Source: Aestuariispira ectoiniformans (lineage in GTDB: Bacteria; Pseudomonadota; Alphaproteobacteria; UBA8366; Aestuariispiraceae). From it: a stretch of 64,000 bases of DNA. The translations under genes and the position numbers were made by a program. The notes beneath the pieces are model-generated. The model saw only the letters and a list, made by a program, of their open reading frames with translations. It had not been told where the DNA came from and ran no database searches. The stretch spans positions 434,001 to 498,000 of the forward strand of contig NZ_CP062788.1 in the NCBI RefSeq assembly GCF_025136295.1, given 5' to 3'. Shown here in pieces: positions 28,415 to 36,652 of this stretch (within the stretch, counting starts at the first letter, position 1; the number at the start of each line of letters is the position of its first letter).

Positions 28415-28517
28415 GTCAGGCCGTCCTCTGCATCGCTATATCCACGGCCCCCGCGGAGCGGTCCATGGCTTTGTGCAATGCTGCTTTGAAATTCGTTGGC
28501 CGGGGAACATGCCCGGC

Positions 28518-28533
28518 GCCGCACTAGTGCGGC
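28518..28533. promoter_or_regulatory. perfect 16-bp palindrome at the miaB transcription start
   Basis: GCCGCACTAGTGCGGC is a perfect 8+8 palindrome immediately downstream of the predicted miaB -10 box, overlapping the expected transcription start. Its symmetry without a loop favours a DNA-binding site over an RNA hairpin. The rest of the 271-bp miaB-olsA spacer shows no credible gene. Confidence 0.4.
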
Positions 28534-28537
28534 CTTC

Positions 28538-28566
28538 GGATAAGCCGTTTTGGTCCTGAAAGTCAA
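28538..28566 (-). promoter_or_regulatory. promoter of the miaB operon
   Basis: On the minus strand TTGACT (28561-28566) and TTATCC (28538-28543) are spaced by exactly 17 bp. They lie about 125-150 bp before the miaB ATG. Confidence 0.6.
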
Positions 28567-28685
28567 ATAAAACCGACGTTCCAATTCGTTCCAACCCGTC
28601 CTTTGCAGTCTGAGACACCAACGATTTTTCGGCCCGTGACAACGCAGCTTTCAACATCATGCGTTGCAACAGAGATAGAATACCA

Positions 28686-29567
28686 TCATTTAGCGTTTTC
28701 CGACAAGGACGCTGACGGCAGGGCCGCCACCGGACCCACGTCGGCCAATCCGTTGTTGAGGACCTGTGTCACACCGTGGTCTACCGCCATCTCGCAATGT
28801 CTGGCCAGTTCCTTGCGGCCTTTGAAATCACCCAGCCGCACCGGTTCATGCAGGATCACATCGACGCCAAGCTTGCCCAGCCCCAGCCAATGCCAGAGAT
28901 GCCCGCCCATCTCCATATCGCCATACCAGGCATAATAGGGCCTGATCCAGCGTTCCATGGGGATATTGTCAAAGCGGCTGTAGGCAATCGAGACCGGCTG
29001 AACCCAGACCTGTTCACCATCGCATTCCGCATTCGCCGCCTCGAACAGGCTGCTTTTGAAGGGCAAGACGCGGCTGCCGTCTGAACTGGTGCCTTCCGGG
29101 AACAGGATCAGGCTTTCGCCCTTTTCCAGATGACTGCGCAGCTCGTCACGCTGGCCCGCCGCCCGGCGCGCCCGGCGTTCCACAAAGACGGTGCGCTGCA
29201 ATTTGGACAGATAGCCGAAAATCGGCCAGCCCGCCACTTCGGCCTTGGCGACAAAGCTGCAATCGATCAGCCCGCCCAGCGCGATGATATCGATATAGGA
29301 AACATGGTTGGCGACAAAGATCGTCGGCCCCTTGGCGGGTTCAGCGCCGTGAACCTGCACATCCACCCCCGCGAGGCGGCAGACCCTGGCATGCCATTCC
29401 CGCGTCACCCGGCGCGGCATGGGCCTGCGGGTCACCACCTCAGGCAGGCGGCTGACCAGTTTGGCCAGGGTATAGCCGATGATGCGTGACGCCCGGAGCC
29501 CCGCCAGCGTGGTGGACGGTCGAATGCCTCCCTGCCGGTGCGGGGGCTCCAGAGTGAGGTCAGTCAT
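28686..29567 (-). CDS. olsA: lysophospholipid acyltransferase, probably lyso-ornithine-lipid acyltransferase
   Basis: A 293-residue PlsC-type acyltransferase. The H-x4-D motif is NHVSYIDI (His/Asp catalytic pair, near residue 105), followed by LFPEGTSSDGSRVLPFKSSLF. One membrane-associated helix is likely near the N-terminus. ATG 29567 (MTDLTLEPPH) overlaps the olsB-like stop by 8 bp. Pairing with an OlsB-type N-acyltransferase identifies it as OlsA, which O-acylates lyso-ornithine lipid; a role in phosphatidate synthesis is the alternative. Confidence 0.85.
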   Translation of the reverse strand: MTDLTLEPPHRQGGIRPSTTLAGLRASRIIGYTLAKLVSRLPEVVTRRPMPRRVTREWHARVCRLAGVDVQVHGAEPAKGPTIFVANHVSYIDIIALGGLIDCSFVAKAEVAGWPIFGYLSKLQRTVFVERRARRAAGQRDELRSHLEKGESLILFPEGTSSDGSRVLPFKSSLFEAANAECDGEQVWVQPVSIAYSRFDNIPMERWIRPYYAWYGDMEMGGHLWHWLGLGKLGVDVILHEPVRLGDFKGRKELARHCEMAVDHGVTQVLNNGLADVGPVAALPSASLSENAK

Positions 29568-30417
29568 TGCCCGTTCGTTTTGCATAGTGCTTGTAATACC
29601 GATCAGTCACCTGTTTGGTCTCAACCACCACACAAACGTCGACCGTGTTGAACTGCGGATCAATCACCGCACCATCCCCGATATAGCCACCAAGGCGCAA
29701 GTAGCCCTTGATCAGTGGCGGCACCGCGCGCAGCCCCTGTTTCATGTCGATTTCTTCCGCCGGAATACGGTTCATCGGCACATATTGGTCAGGCAGGGCC
29801 GCCGGGCGACGATCTTCAGGCGCCAGATGGTTGTGGTAGAGGTAGGAAAGCGGCAGGGCCAGTGCCTCCACATCGTTGCCCGGCATGCTCGCGCAGCCGA
29901 ACATCACCTCGATGTCGTAATGGAAGACATAGGCCGCGATCCCGCGCCATAACAGTTCCATCACCTGACGCGTGCGGTAGTCCTCATCCACGCAGGAGCG
30001 GCCCAGCTCCAGCACTTCCCCGGTGAAGGTCTTCTCAAGGGCGGAGATGTCATATTCGTCTGCGGAATAGAACTGGCCCAGCTTGGCCGCCGCCTCGCGC
30101 CGGATCAGGCGATAGGTGCCGACAACGGCATCCACCCCGGTTCCGCGATCATGATCCAGCACCAGAAGGTGATCCGCCACATCGTCAATCTTGTCGAAGT
30201 CGCGCCGTGCCGCCGCCATTTGCGCCGTCGGCTTGGCCTTCATTTCTTCATAGAAAACCTGATAGCGCAGGCGCTGTGCCGCAGCGCGTTCCTCGTCACT
30301 TTCCGCCAGCCGGATTTCCATGGACCCCGTGGTAATGGGGTCCGCAAAAGGACCCGATCGGGAAGGGTCTTCGCCGTCGTTAGTGATATCGACCGCTGGC
30401 TGTTGCGTTACTGTCAT
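29560..30417 (-). CDS. olsB: L-ornithine N(alpha)-acyltransferase (OlsB-type GNAT)
   Basis: A 285-residue GNAT-fold protein of the group sometimes annotated as hemolysin-like. Marks are MEIRLAESDEERAAAQRLRYQVFYEE, DDVADHLLVLD, a VVGTYRLI strand, ELGRSCVDEDYRTRQVMELLWRGIAAYV and FGCASMPG. OlsB moves a 3-hydroxyacyl chain from ACP to ornithine, the first step in ornithine lipids. ATG 30417 (MTVTQQPAV) is preferred to a TTG five codons earlier. It overlaps olsA, which acts next in the pathway. Confidence 0.87.
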   Translation of the reverse strand: MTVTQQPAVDITNDGEDPSRSGPFADPITTGSMEIRLAESDEERAAAQRLRYQVFYEEMKAKPTAQMAAARRDFDKIDDVADHLLVLDHDRGTGVDAVVGTYRLIRREAAAKLGQFYSADEYDISALEKTFTGEVLELGRSCVDEDYRTRQVMELLWRGIAAYVFHYDIEVMFGCASMPGNDVEALALPLSYLYHNHLAPEDRRPAALPDQYVPMNRIPAEEIDMKQGLRAVPPLIKGYLRLGGYIGDGAVIDPQFNTVDVCVVVETKQVTDRYYKHYAKRTGND

Positions 30418-30515
30418 GTACTCTTTCCGCAATTCTCTTGGTAGCCTGATGTTATATGATGATTATGTGACGGGATTATGTCACCGATAGCAGGTTACCC
30501 CAATACCCTATCGAC

Positions 30516-30550
30516 AAAATGAAAGGGACGCGGCCCAAAGGCCACGTCCC
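30516..30550 (-). terminator. intrinsic terminator after hupE
   Basis: On the minus strand GGGACGTGGCC-TTTG-GGCCGCGTCCC forms an 11-bp stem with one T-G pair, followed by TTTCATTTT. It lies 24 bp past the hupE stop. Confidence 0.85.
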
Positions 30551-30573
30551 CACCATAGAATGTAACGGTTTTA

Positions 30574-31158
30574 TTAACCGAACAGCATCATCGCGCCCGC
30601 ACCGGCAACCGCCGCACCGCCAAAACGCAGCAACTTTTCGGAGGCACCCTTGGTCACGGCATAGCCCAGGCCGATCCCGGCCCCATGCAGAAGCGCGGTC
30701 GCCAGGGCAAAGCCCAGACCATAGAGCAGGCCACTGGCCGCAGCCGGCATTTCAGCACCATGCGCATGGCCGTGGAATACGGCAAAAGCCGCCACGATCG
30801 CCATGGCGACGCCAGTGTGCATACGCGGGTTCCAGGCAACCAGCGCGCCCAGCGCCAGAACGGAACCGGCGATACCGATTTCAACCGCCGGCAGCGAACC
30901 GCCGGCCATGGCAAAGGCACCGCCAAGAACCATGGCGCCGACAAAGGCCAGCGGTACGGCCCAGAGCGCACGCCCACCCTGCAAACCGGCCCAGAGGCCC
31001 ACAGCCACCATCGCCAGCAAATGATCCATCCCCAACAGCGGATGGGTGAAACCATGGGCAAAGCCCGCGGTCGAACCAACACCGGTGTGGGCCTGCGCCG
31101 CACCGGCAACTACCATGGTCACGCCCGCCAGGGCAGACGCCTTCATCAATGTCTTCAT
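30574..31158 (-). CDS. hupE: HupE/UreJ-family membrane protein
   Basis: A 194-residue protein with a cleavable-looking signal (about 1-21, ending AGAAQA) directly followed by the HTGVGSTAGFAHGFTHPLLGMDHLLAMVAVGLWAG block. Its His residues and GxDH motif define HupE/UreJ nickel or cobalt permeases. About six membrane helices follow, with a second His-containing loop (FHGHAHGAEMPAA). ATG 31158 is taken because AGGTGG precedes it; ATG 31161 is equally possible. No hydrogenase or urease genes are nearby, so the metal user is elsewhere. Confidence 0.9.
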   Translation of the reverse strand: MKTLMKASALAGVTMVVAGAAQAHTGVGSTAGFAHGFTHPLLGMDHLLAMVAVGLWAGLQGGRALWAVPLAFVGAMVLGGAFAMAGGSLPAVEIGIAGSVLALGALVAWNPRMHTGVAMAIVAAFAVFHGHAHGAEMPAAASGLLYGLGFALATALLHGAGIGLGYAVTKGASEKLLRFGGAAVAGAGAMMLFG

Positions 31159-31266
31159 CATACCACCTATATCTCGCGAAGATCCCCTACTGCGGCCAGC
31201 ATTAGAGAAGGACCGCACTGTTGTCTATACTATATGAGACAGGAATTTTCCCCGACGGACCATAAG

Positions 31267-31294
31267 AAAACCGCCATCCGGTACGAATGGCGGT
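31267..31294 (-). terminator. intrinsic terminator after fur
   Basis: On the minus strand ACCGCCAT-TCGTACCGG-ATGGCGGT forms an 8-bp stem followed by TTTCTTA. A further 7-bp hairpin, CTAACGT/ACGTTAG, sits at 31308-31324 right at the fur stop. Confidence 0.75.
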
Positions 31295-31326
31295 CTGCTC
31301 GTCAGGACTAACGTAAGACGTTAGCT

Positions 31327-31776
31327 CTATTTGTCTTTCTTGATCGGCGTGCCGTAAAGCTCCAGCCGGTGATCCACCAGCCGATAGCCCAGCTCGCGCG
31401 CCACCAGATCCTGCAGCTTCTCGATTTCCTCATTCTGGAATTCGATGACTTCGCCGGTCTCGATATTGATCAGGTGGTCGTGATGGTCTTCGGAAACTTC
31501 CTCGTAACGCGCGCGACCGTCACCAAAATCGTGACGGGTGAGGATTTCGGATTCCTCAAACAGGCGCACAGTACGATAGACGGTTGCAATGCTGATCCGC
31601 GGGTCGACTTCGGTCGCACGTTGATACAACAGCTCTACATCCGGATGGTCGTCGGATTCTGACAGCACACGTGCAATCACGCGGCGCTGTTCGGTCATCT
31701 TCAACCCTTTTTCGGCGCAAAGCTTTTCGATGCGATGGGGATCCCGGTCTTCATGTGCGGGCTGTACGGTCGTCAT
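31327..31776 (-). CDS. fur: Fur-family metalloregulator (Fur/Mur type)
   Basis: A 149-residue regulator. The winged helix is at about 15-85 (LKMTEQRRVIARVLSESDDHPDVELLYQRATEVDPRISIATVYRTVRLFEESEIL). The dimerisation and metal domain follows with SEDHHDHLINIETGEVIEF. No CxxC pair is present, so the structural Zn(Cys)4 site of E. coli Fur is missing; this is normal for alphaproteobacterial Fur/Mur, some of which sense manganese. It is separately transcribed with its own terminator. Confidence 0.93.
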   Translation of the reverse strand: MTTVQPAHEDRDPHRIEKLCAEKGLKMTEQRRVIARVLSESDDHPDVELLYQRATEVDPRISIATVYRTVRLFEESEILTRHDFGDGRARYEEVSEDHHDHLINIETGEVIEFQNEEIEKLQDLVARELGYRLVDHRLELYGTPIKKDK

Positions 31777-31935
31777 CAGCTCATCCAGTCTCGTTCGTCA
31801 AAACTATTGTTCCCTGCGGCTCACAAACTACCGGTCCCCACGGTAAAATCAAGCCGACTTGGATCTTCAGATATGTTTAGCCACGCAACAAAATCAAATA
31901 GCGCGTGGCAATCAACGTTTCCCGCGACCGACGCC

Positions 31936-32358
31936 CTAGCGGCGGCGCGGTTTTGTCCCGAGTCCGATCTCTTTCGCCAGACGCGACCGCTGTTTGGCAT
32001 AATTCGGCGCAACCATCGGATAATCCGACGGCAGCCCCCAGCGATCACGGTATTCGTCCGGCGACATATTATAAGCCGTTTTCAGGTGACGCTTCAGCAT
32101 CTTGAGCTTTTTACCATCTTCAAGGCAGATAATATAGTCAGGCGTCACCGATTTCTTGACCGACACGGCCGGCACCGGTTTATCCGGCTGAACTTCCTGT
32201 GCCTGCCCAAGATTATTGAGGGTTTTGAACACATCCTCGATCAGCATCGGCAGGTCGTTGACGGCGACCGTGTTGTTGGCGACATGCGCCGAGACGATAT
32301 CGGAGGTGAGCTCCAGCATTTCTGCCTTGCTCAATTCTTTTTCCGGTGCTTCCGACAT
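31936..32358 (-). CDS. mucR: MucR/Ros-family transcriptional regulator, zinc ligands incomplete
   Basis: A 140-residue protein with the alphaproteobacterial Ros/MucR domain (about 75-135): TPDYIICLEDGKKLKMLKRHLKTAYNMSPDEYRDRWGLPSDYPMV up to YAKQRSRLAKEIGLG. In classical Ros the zinc is held by C-x2-C and two His. Here the second Cys is Asp (CLED) and the second His position is Tyr (KTAYN), so only Cys and one His remain. Zinc-free Ros homologues are known, so the fold may still be sound. AAGGACGG precedes the ATG. MucR proteins bind AT-rich promoters and usually repress themselves. Confidence 0.92.
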   Translation of the reverse strand: MSEAPEKELSKAEMLELTSDIVSAHVANNTVAVNDLPMLIEDVFKTLNNLGQAQEVQPDKPVPAVSVKKSVTPDYIICLEDGKKLKMLKRHLKTAYNMSPDEYRDRWGLPSDYPMVAPNYAKQRSRLAKEIGLGTKPRRR

Positions 32359-32699
32359 ATCAACCGTCCTTTTCTGTTACTTACGGACCGTAAATCTATT
32401 CTTTGTTGCCCAGGGTCATCTCAAACAAAAATTCTGCTCGTCTTGCGTTTGCAACGCCCCCGGCAAGTTGGTTACCTCTCGCATCGCTTATTCGGCGAAT
32501 ACCAGAGAAACGGCCCCGCTAACAATCCATCTCCAATTATTATAGGTATGAATTCTGCTTTTACAAATAATGAAGACAGTATTTTCTGTACTTTTGTCAC
32601 TTTTTTAAGATCGACAACCAAGAAAACGGGGCAATCAGTCCAGTAGCAAAGCCAAGTACTGTTAGGGATGTTGAATGTAGGGAAGTAATCCGAAGAGCT
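32359..32699. other. AT-rich gene-free spacer upstream of mucR
   Basis: This 341-bp spacer is clearly richer in A+T than its neighbours (especially 32525-32625) and has no credible gene. It holds a 13-bp inverted repeat, TTACGG-A-CCGTAA (32381-32393), 23 bp before the mucR start, and A/T runs of the kind MucR proteins bind. I infer the mucR promoter and autoregulatory region. Confidence 0.5.
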
Positions 32700-33164
32700 T
32701 CAGCCGGTCAGGCCAACCTTCATCACATGAGCATCCACGCGGCTGCGGTCCGCGCGGCGGTAATAATTCTTACGTAGCCCGATATGTTCAAAGCCCAGTT
32801 TCAAGTAAAGACGGAGCGCGCCCGGATTGTCCGCCCCGACCTCCAAGTATAGAACCGTTGCTTTCTTTGCCGCCGCCGCCATGGCTGCCCGCATCAGGGT
32901 CTCGCCCAGGCCACGGCCCTGATGGGCCGGGTCCACGCCGACCGTTATGATTTCCGCCTCGTCCAGGATCACGCGCCAGACCACAAAGCCGACGACACGC
33001 CCTTCGGACACCGCCACAAGGCCGTCACTGCCACTGGTTTCCACCAGATCGCGCAGGGCCGGTTCCGGATAGGGCTCGTCAAACACCGACCCATAGACCG
33101 GCACCGCCTGATCGAAAGTTACCCCGTCCAGGGCTGTAAGGGAGATGTCTTCCCGGTCGGTCAT
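32700..33164 (-). CDS. rimI: ribosomal protein S18 alanine N-acetyltransferase-like
   Basis: A 154-residue GNAT protein. The acetyl-CoA loop is ITVGVDPAHQGRGLGETLMRAAMAAA (Q/R-x-x-G-x-G/A), followed by LEVGADNPGALRLYLKLGFEHIGLRKNYY, the usual RimI ending with a Tyr proton donor. The ATG at 33164 lies one base after the tsaB stop, and rimI-tsaB linkage is widespread. In E. coli RimI acetylates the N-terminus of S18; its adjacency to tsaB supports the assignment. Confidence 0.9.
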   Translation of the reverse strand: MTDREDISLTALDGVTFDQAVPVYGSVFDEPYPEPALRDLVETSGSDGLVAVSEGRVVGFVVWRVILDEAEIITVGVDPAHQGRGLGETLMRAAMAAAAKKATVLYLEVGADNPGALRLYLKLGFEHIGLRKNYYRRADRSRVDAHVMKVGLTG

Positions 33165-33165
33165 A

Positions 33166-33858
33166 TCAATTGCGCAGCGGCGGCAACGGTTTGGGCTGCG
33201 AGACATCCGGCGGCCGCAGATAGAGCGGGGCCGGGGGAAGATCGAAAGTTGAAGGCGGTTCCTGCGCAAGGCGTACTGCCGCCAGACTGGCAACCACCGC
33301 CGCGTCAGGCTGGTTCGGGCTGTCGGCCTGAACCACATCGCAGCCCGCCTCGATCAAATCCGGCATCACCCGCGCCGCGCCATCACCGCACAACTGGGTG
33401 GGCCTGCCGTCCAGCCAGGCCGCCACCTGGTCCACCGGCAGGGCTTGCGGGCCTGCAAGGCTGTTGATCCCGGCATCGAAAAGTTCCGCGTAGATATCGG
33501 CGCGTTTGGTTTCCACAAGCGCCAGAACCTGCCGGTCGGTCTTGCCCGCCATGGCCGCCAGGACGCGGGTGGTCGTCACCCCGATCACCGGCTTGCCAAG
33601 GGCCAGACCATAGCCGCGCGCCGCGGACAGGCCGATCCGGATGCCGGTGAAGGCACCGGGACCGACCGTGGTCGCAACCGCGTCCACCGCCGCCATGGAC
33701 AGGCCGGACCGGGCAACCACATCATCCACCATCGGCACCAGCCGTTCCGACTGTCCCCGCTGCATCGCCTCAAAAGCATGGGCCAGGACTTCCCCGTCAC
33801 GCCACAGGGCGACGGAACAGGAAGCACAGGCACTATCGAGGGCAAGGATTGTCGTCAC
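33166..33858 (-). CDS. tsaB: tRNA threonylcarbamoyladenosine biosynthesis protein TsaB
   Basis: A 230-residue ASKHA-fold protein. The N-terminal strand TTILALDSACASCSVAL, the QSERLVPMVDDVVARSGL helix and the VGPGAFTGIRIGLSAARGYGLALGKPVIGV block are the family signature. TsaB is the scaffold of the TsaB-TsaD-TsaE complex that makes t6A37 in tRNA; tsaE is at 55415-55909 in this window. Translation starts at GTG 33858 with AAGGT upstream. Confidence 0.95.
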   Translation of the reverse strand: MTTILALDSACASCSVALWRDGEVLAHAFEAMQRGQSERLVPMVDDVVARSGLSMAAVDAVATTVGPGAFTGIRIGLSAARGYGLALGKPVIGVTTTRVLAAMAGKTDRQVLALVETKRADIYAELFDAGINSLAGPQALPVDQVAAWLDGRPTQLCGDGAARVMPDLIEAGCDVVQADSPNQPDAAVVASLAAVRLAQEPPSTFDLPPAPLYLRPPDVSQPKPLPPLRN

Positions 33859-33875
33859 GGCTGTTACCTTCTGTC

Positions 33876-34460
33876 TCAGATGATCTCGCAGACCTGATCG
33901 AAATCGAACCGTGGACCGCGCGGATGAAGGCCCGCCGGATCGCCATAACCGATATTGATCAGGAAATTGGCCTTGAAGCCGCTTTCGGAGAAGAAGGCCT
34001 CGTTGACCATTGCCTTGTCAAAGCCCGACATCGGCCCGCAATCAAGCCCCATCGCCCGGCAGGCCAGAATGAAATAGCCTGCCTGCAGGTTACCGTTGCG
34101 CACCGCGGTTTCCTTGGCCAGGTCCGCATCCTTGGCGAACAGGTCGCGTGCGCCGTCGAACGGCGGGAACAGGAACGGCATATGTTCATAGAACTTCGGG
34201 TCGTTGGCGATAATCGCCGTCGCGGGGGCCGCCATGGTTTTCGCCAGATTCCCTTCGGCCATGGCCGGGCGCAGCTTTTCCTTGGCGCCCTGGCTGCGCA
34301 CGAAAAGGATGCGCATGGGCGAGCAGTTCATGCTCGTCGGCCCCATCTTCGCAAGGTCGAAAGCTTTCTTCAGCAGCTCATCCGGAACCGGCTTGTCCGC
34401 CCAGGCATTATGGGTTCGGCCGTCGTGGAAAAGCACATTCAGGGCATCTTCGTTAATCAT
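33876..34460 (-). CDS. RutE-like malonic semialdehyde reductase (nitroreductase family)
   Basis: A 194-residue FMN-dependent nitroreductase-fold enzyme closest to RutE/HadB. Visible marks are RTHNAWADKPVPDELLKKAFDLAKMGPTSMNCSPMRILFV (phosphate- and FMN-binding Arg/Ser/Asn), NGNLQAGYFILACRAMGLDCGPMSGFD, and FLINIGYGD near the end. RutE reduces malonic semialdehyde to 3-hydroxypropionate in pyrimidine breakdown. No other rut genes are nearby, so it may act as a general aldehyde or nitro reductase. Confidence 0.85.
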   Translation of the reverse strand: MINEDALNVLFHDGRTHNAWADKPVPDELLKKAFDLAKMGPTSMNCSPMRILFVRSQGAKEKLRPAMAEGNLAKTMAAPATAIIANDPKFYEHMPFLFPPFDGARDLFAKDADLAKETAVRNGNLQAGYFILACRAMGLDCGPMSGFDKAMVNEAFFSESGFKANFLINIGYGDPAGLHPRGPRFDFDQVCEII

Positions 34461-34667
34461 ATTTCTGTCCTGTTATCAGCGTGTCTTTCATTTTCCCGTT
34501 CGGGTGTCCCATTTCCCTTGGCGTCATACCTGCGACGCAAAGCCCCCCTTGGCAAGGGGAAATAGCGCGTTTCCAAGTGATTTTAAGCAATTTCTGTGGC
34601 TTACGGGCAGTTATGTCGCTAAATTCAGATATATGAGTAATGTTGGGTGTAATGGTGTTTAACTGAA

Positions 34668-35726
34668 ATGGGTAAAGCCTGTCTTTCCTGGACCGCAATC
34701 ACCCGGACCGTATTGGCCGGGATGCTTGCATTGATAACCCTTGGCGGGGCCGCGATGGCGCAAATGCGGGAAAATTCCGCCGTGATCATCATGTATCACC
34801 GCTTTGGCGAGGATCAATATCCCTCCACCAATGTGCGCATGGAACAGCTCGACGCCCATCTCGCGGACCTGACGAGCGACCGTTTTCACGTCAAGCCGGT
34901 CAGCGAAATCGTCGATGCGATCCAGGCGGGCCGCGTCCTTCCCGACCGCACCATTGGCATCACCATCGACGATGCCTTCAAATCCGTATTCGAAAACGGC
35001 TGGCCCAAGCTGAAAGCCGCCGGTGTGCCTGTAACGTTATTCGTCGCCACCGGCCCTGTCGACGAAGGCCAGGCGGACTATATGACCTGGGATCAGATCC
35101 GTGCGATGCACAAGGCGGGCGTCACAATCGCCGCCCATGGCGTCCATCACGCACATATGGCGGGCATGTCCCCTGAAAAGGCCGCCTATGAGATCAGCCA
35201 TTCCATTCTGCGGATTGAAGAAGAGATAGGCGAGAAGCCGACGCTTTTCGCCTATCCCTATGGCGAAGCGGGCGAGGCCCTGATGAAACAGGTCGCCAGC
35301 ACCGGCATCAAGGCTGCCTTTGGTCAACATTCCGGCGCAATGACGCTCGCCGACGACCAGATGTATCTGCCGCGCTTTCCCATCAACGAACGATATGGGG
35401 AACAGGAACGCTTCCACCGGGTGGTCATGAGCCTGGGACTGGCGGCAACGGACCGTCTGCCGTCCGACCCGCTGCTGGGCAACGAGGAAGGCGACAATCC
35501 ACCTGCCATCGGCTTTACCCTGCCGGATGCCATGAAACGCAAGACGGAACTGGCCTGCTATCAGTCCCGGACGGGTAAGGTGGAAAATATCCAGCGACTG
35601 GGGCCCAACCGGGTGGAACTGCGCTTCGACGATCCCTTCCCGGCGGGGCGCACCCGCGTCAACTGCACGGTACCCGGTCCTAACGGCCGGTGGCGCTGGC
35701 TGGGCATGCAATTCTTCCGGCCCTGA
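34668..35726 (+). CDS. secreted polysaccharide deacetylase
   Basis: A 352-residue protein with a signal peptide (about 1-29, ending GGAAMA) and a NodB-homology domain (about 38-230). The metal-binding and catalytic signs are IGITIDDAFKSVFENGWPKL (Asp-Asp), ITIAAHGVHHAHM (His/His) and LFAYPYGEAGEAL. A C-terminal domain (about 270-352) has the look of a carbohydrate- or wall-associated module. Such enzymes remove N- or O-acetyl groups from glycans; the substrate is unknown. It stands alone between an upstream spacer and a strong terminator. Confidence 0.88.
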   Translation: MGKACLSWTAITRTVLAGMLALITLGGAAMAQMRENSAVIIMYHRFGEDQYPSTNVRMEQLDAHLADLTSDRFHVKPVSEIVDAIQAGRVLPDRTIGITIDDAFKSVFENGWPKLKAAGVPVTLFVATGPVDEGQADYMTWDQIRAMHKAGVTIAAHGVHHAHMAGMSPEKAAYEISHSILRIEEEIGEKPTLFAYPYGEAGEALMKQVASTGIKAAFGQHSGAMTLADDQMYLPRFPINERYGEQERFHRVVMSLGLAATDRLPSDPLLGNEEGDNPPAIGFTLPDAMKRKTELACYQSRTGKVENIQRLGPNRVELRFDDPFPAGRTRVNCTVPGPNGRWRWLGMQFFRP

Positions 35727-35740
35727 CCGGACGAGAGAGA

Positions 35741-35777
35741 AAAACGGGCGCCAGAGAGAAACAGGCGCCCGTTTTTT
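35741..35777 (+). terminator. intrinsic terminator after the deacetylase
   Basis: AAAACGGGCGCC and GGCGCCCGTTTT form a 12-bp stem with an 11-base loop, followed by further T residues. The left arm is A-rich, so it may also serve the convergent SRPBCC gene. Confidence 0.9.
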
Positions 35778-35784
35778 ATGAATA

Positions 35785-36273
35785 CTACTTCATCCCCTCG
35801 GCCAGATCGGCCAACTGGCTGATACAGGTTCCCCAACCTTCGTGGAAACCCATCTCTTCATGAGTTTTGCGGTTTTCCTCATCCTTATGCAGGGCGCGCG
35901 CGATGTAATGGGTGCCGCCATCCTGCTCGATAAAGTCAACGACCGCAGAGAAGAACGGTTTTTCCGCGGGCCGCCAGCCTTCCTGCAGGCAGTCACTCAT
36001 CGCAATGCGCCGGTTCTCCTGAAGCTCCAGAAACACGCCGTTCACAGGAAACTCCGCCCCATCCGGCGTTCTCATCACGATATGGAAACGGCCACCCGGA
36101 CGGGGGTCGATATCACAGGTCGTAATAACCACCGGCTTCGGCGCGAACCATTGTTTGAGATGCTCCGCCTCCGTCCAGCATTTCCAGATCAAAGACGCCG
36201 GCGCATTGATAAAACGCCTGATTTCGAGATCATACGGACCCAAGTCACCAAGATTGTCCAGAGCAGCGGTCAT
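35785..36273 (-). CDS. SRPBCC (AHSA1-like) family protein
   Basis: A 162-residue START/SRPBCC protein with DLEIRRFINAPASLIWKCWTEAEHLKQWFAPKP near the start, a central R-P-G-G-R-F-H-I-V-M-R-T-P-D-G motif, and a C-terminal EMGFHEGWGTCISQLADLAE helix. This is the second such protein in the window (compare 3619-4119). Its ATG overlaps the ArsR stop (ATGA), so the two are translationally coupled. Ligand unknown. Confidence 0.88.
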   Translation of the reverse strand: MTAALDNLGDLGPYDLEIRRFINAPASLIWKCWTEAEHLKQWFAPKPVVITTCDIDPRPGGRFHIVMRTPDGAEFPVNGVFLELQENRRIAMSDCLQEGWRPAEKPFFSAVVDFIEQDGGTHYIARALHKDEENRKTHEEMGFHEGWGTCISQLADLAEGMK

Positions 36274-36620
36274 CTGTCGTCCCCTTCGCTTTCAGCTTTC
36301 AGTTTCAGGACATAGGCATCCATCTGGTCGAAACGGGTTTCCCAGATCCGGCGTTGCTGGCCGATCCAGTCTTCCGCCTGGGACAGGCGCGCCGCATCCA
36401 GTTCACAAATCCGGACGCGGCCTTCCTTGCGGGATGTGATCAGGCCACAGTCTTCCAACACCCTCAGATGCTGCAGGAACGACGGCAGTGCCATCGTGAA
36501 CGGGGCGGCCAGTTCCTTGACCGTTGCCTTGCCACGCGACAGCCGCTCCATCACCCTGCGGCGTGTCGGATCGCCAAGAGCAAAGAAAACACTATCCAAA
36601 GTCGCGACAGCCGCCGTCAT
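36270..36620 (-). CDS. ArsR-family winged-helix regulator
   Basis: A 116-residue regulator with VFFALGDPTRRRVMERLSRGKATVKELAAPFTMALPSFLQHLRVLEDCGLITSRKEGRVRICELD, the same layout as the ArsR at 3279 including the SFLQHL/SLLKHV recognition helix. ATG 36620 with GGGGATCGGG upstream is preferred to a GTG four codons earlier. A perfect 20-bp palindrome 32 bp upstream is the likely operator. Confidence 0.92.
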   Translation of the reverse strand: MTAAVATLDSVFFALGDPTRRRVMERLSRGKATVKELAAPFTMALPSFLQHLRVLEDCGLITSRKEGRVRICELDAARLSQAEDWIGQQRRIWETRFDQMDAYVLKLKAESEGDDR

Positions 36621-36652
36621 CCCGATCCCCACATTCGAACCAACTTATCAAT

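Noticed and set aside
28436-28669. 77-codon frame in the miaB-olsA spacer
   Set aside because: It runs across the predicted miaB promoter and palindrome, and codon use is unlike the neighbours.
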